Assembly (NCBI GenBank): GCA_965200955.1
Contig: OZ241742.1
Coordinates: 1,302,001 to 1,366,000 of the forward strand
DNA length: 64,000 bases
DNA from: Bin80 sp026708685
Lineage (GTDB): Bacteria; Bacteroidota; Rhodothermia; Rhodothermales; Bin80
Direction: 5' to 3'
Shown: piece after piece, positions 54,401-62,347 of the stretch
Layout: every line of letters starts with the position of its first letter
How positions within the stretch are numbered: position 1 is the first letter of the stretch
Notes under the pieces: generated by a model
Told to the model about the DNA's origin: nothing
The model's database searches: none
The model's input: the letters and a program-made list of their open reading frames with translations, nothing else
Translations under genes and position numbers: made by a program

Positions 54401-56441
54401 AGGGTTCCAGATAGGGAAAGATCAAGAGCCCATCCCCAGGGATGATGGTATAATTGGGTAGGAAGTCAAACAGGTTATCGGGGTTCGGAGCACCATCTTC
54501 GTTCAGCCGATCCAGTCCAAGGGCTTGGATGAGCGTGTTTTGTCCAGTGACTCCCTGAATCGTTTGGGTAGCGGCACGCCCCGGTGGTTCAAAGCTGATA
54601 TCAAGGACAAAATCAGTAGGCAGAAGTCCTCGGTTGAGCTCGTAGATGTTTCGCATTTCCAGATACCAAGCACTGGGGTTGAACTGATTGGCCTCTCCCA
54701 AATTGGCAGGCTGCTGGAGATTCACGGGCTTGAGTAGCTTGAGTACCAAACGGTCGCCAATCTGACTGTTATCCCCGCCACCCGTCTGACTTGAGAAATC
54801 ACCCACCTGAACTTCAGTTCCTCCCACTAGATAGCGAAATGAGACGGCCAGGGCTTCACTCTCCTGAATTGTCTGTCGGAGGGTAATGTAACCAAGGACT
54901 TCATCCAAGTCATAATCTCGACCGCGTTCAAGTTTTTTGAATTGTCCTACTTGATAGTCAACACTGGCGAGGGGCTGCTGCATGGCAGCACTTTCAAGGT
55001 AATCCTGCGGTACTGCTGCACCATCACGCAATTCATTCTGCAATTCCACATCATCATATTGATCAAGGTTTGGATTAGGATGACGCTGTTGCAGATAGTC
55101 ATCCGCACGTGTGACAATGTCTTGGGGTTCTCCTAAATCCACTACGGCAATGACTTGGCGAACGTTCTGTTCTTCAGGTGCGACGGGGGTTAGTTTCCAC
55201 ACTTCAAGATCGGTGATATGTGAAAAAATACCGTCAAGAATGATGTTCGGAGGAGCACTTAATGCTTCGTTCCATCGATTGCGGAAGTAGTAACTCAGAA
55301 AATAGTATTTTCGCTGACTGTAATCGGTTGGACGGCGGCTGAATGTAGATGTCTCGGCACCTCCATCCAGAGAGAGGCTGTTGGACTGTCCCTCTTGCTG
55401 ACTGACCACAGTGGAGAGTTTTAGATTGCCTAATTGAAATTCGGATTTGATTCCAAAAAGGCTCTGCCCACCTCGAATGAGAGTGGAGGGGGTTTGTAGA
55501 AAGACATTGCCAGCTTCTATACTTTGGATAATTTCATCTTCATATCCAGTATAGACAAGTTCAAGCTGGTTCTGGTAGTCAAAATCCCGATTGGTATCCC
55601 AGTCTACATTGACCTTCATTTTATCGCCAATCGTACCAGTGACACCAAGTCGCAGGTCCATCCCGAACTCAGGGGTTACTTGTGCACCCCGTCGCAGGAT
55701 TTCCTGTTGTGCTGTTTTTTCGTAAATGAAGGCGGGGCGGATATCTGCACTTCCATTGACGCGCAGATCGACCTCATTTTTACCAAAGATCGTAGAGAAT
55801 CCACTCTGTCGCCCCCCTGGCACGGAAATAGCAAGGCCGAGCCCTCGGCGTTGGCGGTCACGCAGATTACGACGGCGAGAAAGAATTTGATGCCAGTTGC
55901 GTTCAAGGCTCTGGGCGAGTTTTTCAGACTGATACTGTTCACGTGTCAACTGAATGGGATAACGAACATCCTGATCTGCTATTTGTTCGGTGATTCGATA
56001 GAAGGTGCCCGTACTGTCCAGTTCAATATTATGGGTCCATCCGTTGTACATTCTCGGCCCCAGTGATCTACGTTCCGATGGAAAAACATTCGCGGAAATT
56101 CCAGTGCGTATGAAATTTGAGAAATACCGTTTTGCCCGCTCATTGGTGTCAGGTGGGGGAGACAGAGAATCAATGTGGGCCAGCAACAGACTGTCCAGTT
56201 GTAGATTCAAGACCATCTTCCGAACGGAATCTCTCCCTAAACGCAATAGCAACGCCCGTAATGAATCAACTTGGTAAAGAGTGACACTATCGGTGTCAGC
56301 TGGAGCGATAGGGTTGAACTGAGTTCTGGAGTGATCGCCCTGTGCCGCAGCATGTGCAAGGAGAATCCAAACCAGCAGAGCACCAACGGAGTATACTACC
56401 AGCTGGCGTAGTGCAAAATGTCGGCAACCGTTCAGGTGCAT
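48474..56441 (-). CDS. sprA: T9SS outer-membrane translocon protein SprA
   Basis: SprA is the giant 36-strand barrel through which type IX secretion substrates cross the outer membrane. The product has 2655 residues, in the usual size range. It has a signal peptide (LVVYSVGALLVWILLAHAAAQ) and long beta-rich repeats typical of the family, for example PEFGMDLRLGVTGTIGDKM and FGIKSEFQLGNLKLSTVVSQQ, ending in a C-terminal strand INGGFNLRVNFSH. An unusual charged insert at about residues 2085-2145 is nearly all Arg/Glu/Gln followed by an acidic stretch. lipB follows 1 base later. The secreted BNR protein at 43385 is a plausible client. Confidence 0.95.
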   Translation of the reverse strand: MHLNGCRHFALRQLVVYSVGALLVWILLAHAAAQGDHSRTQFNPIAPADTDSVTLYQVDSLRALLLRLGRDSVRKMVLNLQLDSLLLAHIDSLSPPPDTNERAKRYFSNFIRTGISANVFPSERRSLGPRMYNGWTHNIELDSTGTFYRITEQIADQDVRYPIQLTREQYQSEKLAQSLERNWHQILSRRRNLRDRQRRGLGLAISVPGGRQSGFSTIFGKNEVDLRVNGSADIRPAFIYEKTAQQEILRRGAQVTPEFGMDLRLGVTGTIGDKMKVNVDWDTNRDFDYQNQLELVYTGYEDEIIQSIEAGNVFLQTPSTLIRGGQSLFGIKSEFQLGNLKLSTVVSQQEGQSNSLSLDGGAETSTFSRRPTDYSQRKYYFLSYYFRNRWNEALSAPPNIILDGIFSHITDLEVWKLTPVAPEEQNVRQVIAVVDLGEPQDIVTRADDYLQQRHPNPNLDQYDDVELQNELRDGAAVPQDYLESAAMQQPLASVDYQVGQFKKLERGRDYDLDEVLGYITLRQTIQESEALAVSFRYLVGGTEVQVGDFSSQTGGGDNSQIGDRLVLKLLKPVNLQQPANLGEANQFNPSAWYLEMRNIYELNRGLLPTDFVLDISFEPPGRAATQTIQGVTGQNTLIQALGLDRLNEDGAPNPDNLFDFLPNYTIIPGDGLLIFPYLEPFGDRIEALIDASRLSDPEKAEARELYVFQDLYTEKRLNAVRNTAKNVYLIEGSHKGGIPSFYDLKAYSGLVEGSVRVTSGGNTLVEGSDYIVDYLGGTVTIVNDSYIIAGRDINIDYEANAFINLQQKTLLGARMEYLPSEEFSAGGTIMRLSQKSLTDKFRVGDEPISNTIWGIDSRLELEPQWLTRAIDWLPLIQTKEPSSIVMSGEFAQLRPSHVLTNAFKDQRRELRKDGRDFYPDETQGISYVDDFEGFENLISLMRQGAWLLSSAPTIGVSGEVTAPEKELTNDGRGVLGWYSLNPSSIEQIPGNRTPAVELITPQQVFPNRETLQSERFLTTFDLYFTPHGRGPYNYNRDLGRFLDTPREAWGGMIQRLTEGNTDFTSKNIEFVEFVMQPFPGSVETDPDAKLIIDIGRISEDVIPDNKLNTEDGLSLSDVGSVGALARLSTGQQNQKINPIGDNERITEDLGLDGLPSFPNNLFEQQGGAGTEQFVFREFLASLDQTVSASRPQVLAREVAKARLDPSGDDYHYFLDDGFYGNNQLFPGGASIQERFSRFFPGHELNTFDAHQKLGPGGNNTGNSRVPDSEDINLNSASDTENSYFQYEVPLNLGILDNLAQPQNTGDYIINEIESSGGGGTGWYLVRIPIRNFTRRVGSIQDFTLMESIRIWTTGHTSPITIRFATLELVGSQWRASEIVNTTDADGEMVPPENPITGARITIESVNNEENPNYEIPPGAVRNRIREPQSGTIRDAREQSMVIRAFQLRPNRHLGVFRTYTSPQNLLRYQNMRMFVHLNGEANNRPLEADDRGSVKLFVRIGANEDSDYYEYEQPLTPSPLNEIPGESSQRADYLWRTNQSISSESSDGQPMDLNSLNIRLSSLNQMKFLRDRYEDAMGTPFDPTEVFWSDIHGNFQSTIEEFAPPGTRIGVRGTPSLNRVTTIVIGVRNTSGDDVILDQVNLWVNELRMSGYDQEVGYAAFGTADMKLADLARLRVSMRTQSDGFGTLSSTLADRQQLNVFNWTVNSQLSLDKFIPERYGWAIPVSYEVKENTSIPRFDPNRGDIRVTSLQDAIAADSLLTAEEISIRQDQIREEAETYSGVSSYSIRVGKNGSRSSWLQKTIDGLDFSYSYSNNEGRTPTQMFRNSWRWTSSLSYRFQNRNPKVLRLFGWLDDVPVLNLLSGIGLNYLPNSFDYSLSGNRTFSASKQRPDPVRLRSSDLPEDVQFPIRQQHQFSHTRRFGLQYNPFTFLDLSVETNSGQSLNALGVDTLFSVILVDEEGAESRMDNTTLASLVEAGEIDESQIGVSAFEVTDLQHQTFGKVFRRALGGGVPGAIGIRPESYSSRFNATFRPRLQRYPFLSWLQIQDVGYSANFNWSNGSVGNNTGAQTSLNVSIRAGITLRPKDLFQKIPFYERLEEAERAAQSAAQLRRQQRQEERRVRREKRREELRQRREERRRQREAERAENEDEPSTEEEPDDDVIDELTIEDEPVLAPPSDESVVEVEDTTRRQGFRLPENLTPKALTRRLLLAITSVDDVAITYNGTRQNSANNVGRIGEDGDVQVNYTLYDAIFNDAGPSIRYRLGLDRTISPQKGRIISDRLQVSDALSDADRWTGRVSLNMSPQTRITLNWRHETTSRENLTYRILEDGLPGADTTQTADVSLSSWSFSASYEDLFRSQLNLFRSDCAEECTAEGLLPDTLFSTVLTNREIYDSFQSSYLFLGGGGGIPFPLPNWNVSYSGISNWPIIRSFFQSATLRHGYSSTFSADFRSNLRGGQLDNFSLGSGPVIAFEIPQEEVDAVRINERFQPLIAVDLTLHGNIQTSIAWNKTNAYSLSTTNNVVNENKSNEIAVTASWSKSGLRLPFLRRTLNNRINISMTFSRTSNDDRSYYIRRAIEAAALDPEFEESIALEEPYVDVLTSTSRIQFQPKIAYQFSNVVSADLFVRYEDFIGDSRRLPYTNINGGFNLRVNFSH

Positions 56442-56580
56442 TTATTCTGTTGACGAGCTATACTTGCTCGATTAGTTCGTGGCCTGTGGCCTTGGTGCTC
56501 GTATCAGTAAATGCAGATGTTCAGGGGTTTGTTGTAAATTGCAAGAGATTTGACTCCCAAAGCGGTGCAACGCGTTCGAA

Positions 56581-57027
56581 ATGATTATGTTTAGACATAC
56601 TGTTGGAGTCCTCCTGATCGCCAGTATACTCGCTGGGTGTTCAAATGGTCAAGAAGATGACATTCGTGCTCTCCTTTTGATGCAACAAAATGCATGGAAT
56701 GCAGGAGACTTAGAAACGTTTATGCAGGGGTACATGAACAGTGACAGCATTCGATTTGTCGGATCACATGGCGAGATCCGGGGTTGGCAGACAACACTGG
56801 AGCGGTATCAGCGAGGATATCCTACTCGTGATGAGATGGGTACCCTGTCGTTTGATCTTCATGAGATACGAATACTTGGACGCGAACATGCAATGATTTT
56901 TGGTTCGTATACCGTACAACGTCGTGCGGATCGGTTGTCTGGACTCTTTACACTCATTGCCCAAGATACAAGTAATGGATGGCGAATCATCCATGATCAT
57001 ACATCCGCCACAGATCAAAATCCTTAA
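56581..57027 (+). CDS. DUF4440/SnoaL-like lipoprotein
   Basis: A 148-residue protein with a lipoprotein signal (VGVLLIASILAGCSNGQ, lipobox LAGC) and an NTF2-like fold: DIRALLLMQQNAWNAGDLETFMQGY, a central ETTLERY-like helix (WQTTLERYQRGYP) and a C-terminal sheet ending WRIIHDHTSA. Such proteins are often small-molecule-binding pockets, and the ligand here is unknown. It is divergent from sprA with 139 bases between, and the SDR gene follows 17 bases later. Confidence 0.85.
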   Translation: MIMFRHTVGVLLIASILAGCSNGQEDDIRALLLMQQNAWNAGDLETFMQGYMNSDSIRFVGSHGEIRGWQTTLERYQRGYPTRDEMGTLSFDLHEIRILGREHAMIFGSYTVQRRADRLSGLFTLIAQDTSNGWRIIHDHTSATDQNP

Positions 57028-57044
57028 TCAATCCATCATTCTAC

Positions 57045-57692
57045 ATGAATTGTCATTGTACACATTTGCAGGATAAGGTCGTTGTTGTTACGGGAGCGGG
57101 AGGCCGCTTGGGCCAACGCATGGTTCAACAGTTTGGTGAGGTTGGAGCCCAAGTTGTTTCCGTAGGTAATGAAGGAACCGAAGATATGGTACTAGATCTA
57201 TCCAATGAAAGGCGGGTGGTGGATGCCTTTCAGAAGATCTACCATGAACATCAACGAATGGATGTTCTGGTCCATGCCGTTGGAATGTGGAACGAATGGC
57301 CCCTATTAGAGACGAAACTGGAGGATTGGGAACGCATGATGGGTGTCAATCTCACGATCGCGTTTTTATGTTTTCGCGAGGCGGTACGCCACATGGAGAA
57401 ATCGGGGGGTACAATTATTGGAATTGGTGCACGATCTGGTCTGGAAGCGGCAGTTGCGAAGGGAGGTGCTTATGCAGCCAGTAAGGCGGGTTTCTTTCGC
57501 TTGGTGGAGGCGGTCGCCGCAGAACATCCTCAGGTAAAGACGTACGCTATCGCCCCATCGGTAATCCAATACAGAGACTCAAGTGGACCGGGTGTCCATG
57601 CAGATGATCTCGTTAAGATGGCTATTCAGTTATGTTCTGCCCCTGCAAGTGCACTCAGTGGGACTCCACTCCATGCTTACGGTACACTCTGA
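57045..57692 (+). CDS. SDR-family oxidoreductase
   Basis: A 215-residue short-chain dehydrogenase with the cofactor loop VVTGAGGRLGQRM near residue 12, the VHAVGMW variant of the NNAG motif near residue 77, and the catalytic YAASK pair (AYAASKAGFFRLVEAVAAEH near residue 141). It is shorter than typical SDRs, lacking part of the C-terminal substrate loop. It follows the lipoprotein gene closely. A diverged broken copy lies 0.7 kb downstream. Confidence 0.85.
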   Translation: MNCHCTHLQDKVVVVTGAGGRLGQRMVQQFGEVGAQVVSVGNEGTEDMVLDLSNERRVVDAFQKIYHEHQRMDVLVHAVGMWNEWPLLETKLEDWERMMGVNLTIAFLCFREAVRHMEKSGGTIIGIGARSGLEAAVAKGGAYAASKAGFFRLVEAVAAEHPQVKTYAIAPSVIQYRDSSGPGVHADDLVKMAIQLCSAPASALSGTPLHAYGTL

Positions 57693-58037
57693 CTTGTATT
57701 ACTTGGCGAATGGTAGAGGATGTACTTTGTTTACTTGATGATCTATTGAGGTTTCTTTTTGAAAATCTCAGTTGTTACAATCAATTGACGGTTATTTCGT
57801 ATGTCTGCGTACCAGCGTATGCTTTGTTATAGTGAGTCAGATAGAATTCTGGAAATCATTACGTATATATTTGTCTTGGATAGATCTCTTGAAGATGTTT
57901 CCAGATGACGATAGCGGAGGCAAGGGGTTTGCTCATCCGCTCAGGTGCAGTAAGCCTAGTTGCCAGAAATCTGGTTCAGACAGAGTTCTTGTTACCGCAT
58001 CTTCTGTATACACCAATTATGAGGATTAAACATTGAA

Positions 58038-58297
58038 ATGACGGAGACTACCACATGGATACTTGTTGAGTGCAATGTGCTTCTTGCTCTATGTACGATT
58101 GTATCCTTATTTTGGAAAATTAACCTTGAAAAAAGGGAGTCAGAGAGACGAAATCATGACAGGGACATGACCTTAGAAAAGAGATCGCTGATTCAAAAGT
58201 GGAAATTATCGATGGTATTTCACGTCTTGAAGGAAAGGTTGATTTACTTGTTGACAGCATGAGGGGGTGCCTGTTTTTAGGGACGCTTCCAGATTGA
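58038..58297 (+). pseudogene. Decayed membrane/coiled-coil protein gene
   Basis: The frame begins METTTWILVEC-like with one membrane helix (LVECNVLLALCTIVSLFW) and a charged helix (EKRESERRNHDRDMTLEK). A frameshift near 58180 moves the rest to another frame (EIADSKVEIIDGISRLEGKV, DLLVDSMRG). A membrane helix with a coiled coil recalls small DUF-type proteins. No family name is firm. The 57693-58037 gap before it shows nothing else. Confidence 0.45.
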
Positions 58298-58347
58298 ATC
58301 AGAAAAATTGTTAGAATCCGATTGTTGGAAGTCACGAAAGAGTTTTC

Positions 58348-58920
58348 TTGGTGAGGTTGGAGCCCAAGTTGTTTCCGACGGTAATGAAGGAACCGAAGAT
58401 AAGGTACTGGATCTTTCCAATGAAAGGCAGTGGAGAAAGCCTTTCAAAACATCTACGATGAACATCAACGAATGGATGTTCTGGTCCATGCCGTTGGAGT
58501 GTGGAATGGGCCCCTATTAGAGACGAAATTGGAAGATTGGGAACGTATGATGGGTGTCAATCTCACGACCGTGTTTTTATGTTTTCGCGAGGCGATACGT
58601 CATATGAAGGACACTGGAGGCACGAGTATTGGGATCGGTGCTCGCTCTGGTCTGGAAGCGGCTGTTGCAAGGGAGGGGCTTATGCAGCCAGTAAGGCGGG
58701 ATTATTTCGCTTGGTGGAGGCGGTTGCCGCCGAACATCCTCAGGTGAAGACATACGCAATAGCCCCATCGGTAATCCAATACAGAGACTCAAGTGGACCG
58801 GGTGTCCATGCAGACGATCTTGTAAAGATGGCTATTCAGTTATGCTCTGAGTCAGCAGGTCTCTAAGTGGGACACCACTCCATGCTTATGGTACGCAATG
58901 ACTTCTGTTACGTGGTAGAG
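58348..58920 (+). pseudogene. Broken second copy of the SDR gene
   Basis: The sequence follows 57134-57720 closely, including EVGAQVVSDGNEGTEDKVLD and the GVHADDLVKMAIQLC end, but it lacks the first 30 codons. A deletion near 58428 and another near 58672 break the frame (the catalytic AYAASKAG segment now sits in a different frame from the part before it). It is a tandem-like duplicate in decay. Confidence 0.88.
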
Positions 58921-59488
58921 GTTTTACATTGTACCTCAAACCATCGTTTGTGAAATTCAGAGTTTTCGTACAAACTTTTTCCAAGCACTTGAGACGGGTT
59001 TTGATCTTATAGTAGGACGGGGACCAGATGATACCAAACGATAAAAAACTGTCTAAAACAGGTCAATGATGCCGACACCTTGTACCTCCACAATTGTGAA
59101 TTTGGGGAAGCACTTTTTACTCAATTAATTGAGCAGGGAATTTTTGATATAGATGCTGGGATCCTACGGCATCGCATCGGGTGAGAGACACCATGGTCAT
59201 CTTGGATAATGACATGAAAGTTTTTCGTATCAACTGCAGGGTAACAATGCCTTGGCAGAATTGCATGGATTGATCCGTAACTCTCAGGGTGATTTAAGCG
59301 TTTTCTGGTGGTAACTTGTTTTTCTGATCATGAAATGGGATCTCTCTACCATGCAATCGTCGCGTGAGGGAGGCGGATTGGCCATGTCAAAACAGTTTAT
59401 AGGTTGTGAAAGTTATATGCATTGTTCATTTATCTGCAGGATGCCATGCTCTCAAGGATGCTGATACATAGGGAACCTGTGTGCGCGA
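58921..59488. other. Gene-less stretch before AAA+ paralogue B
   Basis: About 570 bases with short decayed-looking frames (for example ADTLYLHNCEFGEALFTQLI at about 59060-59180, stopped by TGA). I cannot name a family. It probably holds old gene remains and the promoter of paralogue B. Confidence 0.35.
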
Positions 59489-59508
59489 TAGGGATTACAA
59501 AATCCCTA
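59489..59508. repeat. 8-bp hairpin upstream of AAA+ paralogue B
   Basis: TAGGGATT and AATCCCTA pair perfectly around ACAA, ending 22 bases before the ATG at 59531. Its place suggests an operator or a leader hairpin. There is no similar palindrome before paralogue A. Confidence 0.4.
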
Positions 59509-59530
59509 CAACCACCTTACCCTCACTGCA

Positions 59531-60214
59531 ATGGAAGCCTTCACCGAATATAGGGGACCTGCTGATTACTTCCACGGGAGGCACGGGGTCATCAACCCGT
59601 TCGTCCGTGCTCTTGAGCACTACCGAACCAATAAGCGGGGTACCACATTCCTGATCAAGGGGCCGCCAGGGTCGGGAAAGACTGCCCTGCTGTCCGAGTT
59701 GTCTGAGCACGCAAAAACCGTTGGTTACACTGTAAAGGATAACGTCAAGCCCTCCGACTTCTACAGCCCCGCAAGTATGGCAGAAACGCTCGGAGTTTCA
59801 TATACTCCCCACAAAGAGAATGCATTTGGGTTTGACGTAAAGATATTCAGGTGGGGGCAAAAGACAGAGTCGGAACGGCAGTCTGAGGTTGTCGAAATCA
59901 TCAAGAAGTCATCATCGGGGGCTGGGTTGCTCCTAGTGCTTGACGAAGCACAACATGTCGCAGAGCTGGTAGGTCGCGATGATGTCACAGATCGTGCTAT
60001 GTCCACACTAAATATGCTCCATTATGGAAAGATTGGTCAGCCCGTAATCTTACTCGCGGGCGGACTCGGCACGGCAGAGCTCGCATTTGAATCTTTGGGT
60101 GTCTCGCGACTTGAGGATTCCTGCATGGTGAGGCTTGGTCCATTAGACTCCGAATCCACTCACGCTATTATAAAAGACCATCTTGTCCACCGATGTGGGC
60201 TGGAGTTCCCATAA
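59531..60214 (+). pseudogene. AAA+ ATPase paralogue B, 5' part (split by IS4 copy 2)
   Basis: The first 227 codons of a paralogue of the ATPase at 29820. The same order is seen: RGPADYFHGRHG near residue 8, Walker A GPPGSGKT near 45, Walker B LLLVLDEAQHV near 135, and HYGKIGQPVILLAGGLGTAE then SLGVSRL. It is cut at CGLEFP by the IS4-type element, whose first bases supply the TAA stop. Removing the element and one 11-bp duplication restores one open frame with the 3' part at 61659, so the gene was whole before the insertion. Confidence 0.85.
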
Positions 60215-61658
60215 GCGCTAACTTGTTTATTATCAATAATTGATGTAACTTTCTTGTATTCGGGGTATGTGGGAATAATTGTTGAATTCATCTTCAGGAA
60301 AATTCGAGAGTTCTTCAATCCTCTATCCCGCATCTATTGGATTTTCCAGCAATTATTTTGATCATATTATGAAAGGAACAGTCACTAAGGCACCAGTCAG
60401 TCCAGATTGGGTTATATTACGTTCGTTTCTTCCAGAGAATTGGATACAACTTGCCCGAGATACGGGTGCCTTAAAAGGTCTACGCAAATACAAGTGTCCA
60501 GAAGCATACTTGCGTGTGTTGCTCATCCACTTGGGGTGTGGTTATTCATTGCGTGAAACGGTGGTACGTGCTCGCCATGCAGGATTAGCAGATCTGTCTG
60601 ATGTTGCCCTGTTGAAGCGTTTGCGTAAGTCTAAGGATTGGCTCTATGCAATGTGTAAAATGTTGTTTCAGGAGCACGGGATAGAAGTATCCTCAGATGA
60701 TGATGCCCTAAACATGCGAGCATTTGATGCAACGATTGTCAGTGAAAAGGGGCCAACAGGATCTCAATGGAGAATTCATTACAGTGTTACGCTTCCAACA
60801 TTTGGTTGTGATTTTTTCAAACTCACATCTACGAGTGGAGAAGGGACTGGCGAATCGTTCAAGCAATTCCCAATTCAGTCAGGAGATTATATATTGGCTG
60901 ATAGAGGCTATTCAACGGGAAGAGGAGTCAAATATGTTTCAAAAGCTGGTGGGTATGTAACGATTCGAGTGAACACTGGTATATTGCATTTTGAAATAAA
61001 ACCAGATGTCCCATTCAATTTACTTGCCTCTGTTGAGACGGTAACAAAGCTTAGTGAAATTGGCGAATGGGATGTGCAGATTCCAGGGAGCTCTCCTGTC
61101 TCTGGACGCATTTGTGTATTACGAAAAACAGAGGAGGCGGCTCAGAAAGCCCTGAATCAGATTCTACAAAACGCAAAGCGAAAAGGGAATAAACCACGCG
61201 ACGAGACTCTCCGGTATGCACGATATGTCATCCTGTTCACGACATTCCCTTCAACTCGATTTACAGCGTCCGAGGTACTTGAGTGGTATCGTCTACGATG
61301 GCAGGTGGAACTTGTATTCAAAAGATTCAAGTCCTTGGCGCAGTTTGGACATCTTCCCAAATTTGATGACGATAGCTCAAAAGCATGGCTCTATGGAAAA
61401 CTCTTGGTAGCTTTACTCACCGAGAAGATTGTTCGTCACGCACGAACTTTTTCCCCCTGGGGATATCACTGCTCAGAAAAGCCCATGGAATGACTTCCAG
61501 TTTGCTCTGGATGAGGTGGTGCACGCAGCCATCAAACCTTATTGTGGGCTGTCTAAGATGTTCAGTGAGTGGAATCACATCTCTGAGGGGATAGGAGACA
61601 ATTATCGTCGCAGAAATCCGCAAATTGAAAAATATTTCTAAACAAGTTAGCGCTTATG
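60210..61658 (+). mobile_element. IS4-type insertion sequence, copy 2
   Basis: The same 1449-bp element as at 21094-22542, in the opposite orientation, with the same 20-bp inverted ends and a perfect 11-bp target duplication GCTGGAGTTCC (60199-60209 and 61659-61669). It splits AAA+ paralogue B. The two copies are 39 kb apart in inverted orientation, so recombination between them could invert the segment in between. Confidence 0.95.
60279..61493 (+). CDS. IS4-family transposase (copy 2)
   Basis: The translation is identical to copy 1 over all 404 residues, with the same YRLRWQVELVFKRFK signature. The same +1 continuation is present from 61429 to 61641. That the break is shared by two apparently recently moved copies means it is not a random lesion of one copy. 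Confidence 0.93.
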   Translation: MLNSSSGKFESSSILYPASIGFSSNYFDHIMKGTVTKAPVSPDWVILRSFLPENWIQLARDTGALKGLRKYKCPEAYLRVLLIHLGCGYSLRETVVRARHAGLADLSDVALLKRLRKSKDWLYAMCKMLFQEHGIEVSSDDDALNMRAFDATIVSEKGPTGSQWRIHYSVTLPTFGCDFFKLTSTSGEGTGESFKQFPIQSGDYILADRGYSTGRGVKYVSKAGGYVTIRVNTGILHFEIKPDVPFNLLASVETVTKLSEIGEWDVQIPGSSPVSGRICVLRKTEEAAQKALNQILQNAKRKGNKPRDETLRYARYVILFTTFPSTRFTASEVLEWYRLRWQVELVFKRFKSLAQFGHLPKFDDDSSKAWLYGKLLVALLTEKIVRHARTFSPWGYHCSEKPME

Positions 61659-62121
61659 GCTGGAGTTCCCGCCTCAGAATTGGATTGAGTCCCTTGCTGA
61701 GCCCACGCATGGATGGCCTCATCACATTATATGCTATGTTGAGTCGGCCAAGGAGTGTCTTGCTCTGACTAATCAGCAACCGACGCAGATTGCTTTGAAA
61801 CATGCCCTTGAGGTGGGGCACAAACGTCGGGTATCTTATTACGAGGCCCGTGCTCATGGCATCTCCAGAAAGCAGCGACATCTCATTGCAGAATTATTCT
61901 CCGACCTGCCATCTGGAGGTGCTGTAGACAAAGAAGAAATTTTGGAGATCATGGAAGAGCAGTACTCTGAAAAGGAGGCTCTTGAAGTGTTTGATCGTGC
62001 CCTCCGTCAAGGAGTCCTTGACGAGAGAGAGGATGGGGGGTTTGCCATCCCGATCCCATCCATGCAGAGGTGGCTGGTTGATGTGCATGTAAGGGGTAAC
62101 GCCATAGAGACTAAAAAGTAA
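61659..62121 (+). pseudogene. AAA+ ATPase paralogue B, 3' part
   Basis: Continues paralogue B after the IS4-type element: WIESLAEPTHGWPHHIICYV (matching the AEPTHGWPQH region of paralogue A), VSYYEARAHGISRKQRHLI, and the C-terminal domain ending IPIPSMQRWLVDVHV. There is no natural start, so it is probably not made on its own. Confidence 0.82.
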
Positions 62122-62347
62122 TTCCCATCAATACAGTATTCACACAAGAAAGATAGGCGTGGACAGCAAGGCCTTGTGCGGTAAGGAAGTAAGACCGTCA
62201 TTGTTGCTTTGATCTTTGAATAGGGAATTATATAGATTTCTGTAATACGCTTCCGTGGTGCATTGCGTGTGTGGAGGTGCTGTGTTTCAGGTGGGGAACC
62301 GGGCGGGTTGCAATGCGTACATAATTGCCAACTCACCGACCACACCG

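Noticed and set aside
55524..56066. A 180-codon plus-strand frame opposite the start of sprA
   Set aside because: It is antisense to a well-supported coding sequence and has no family features.
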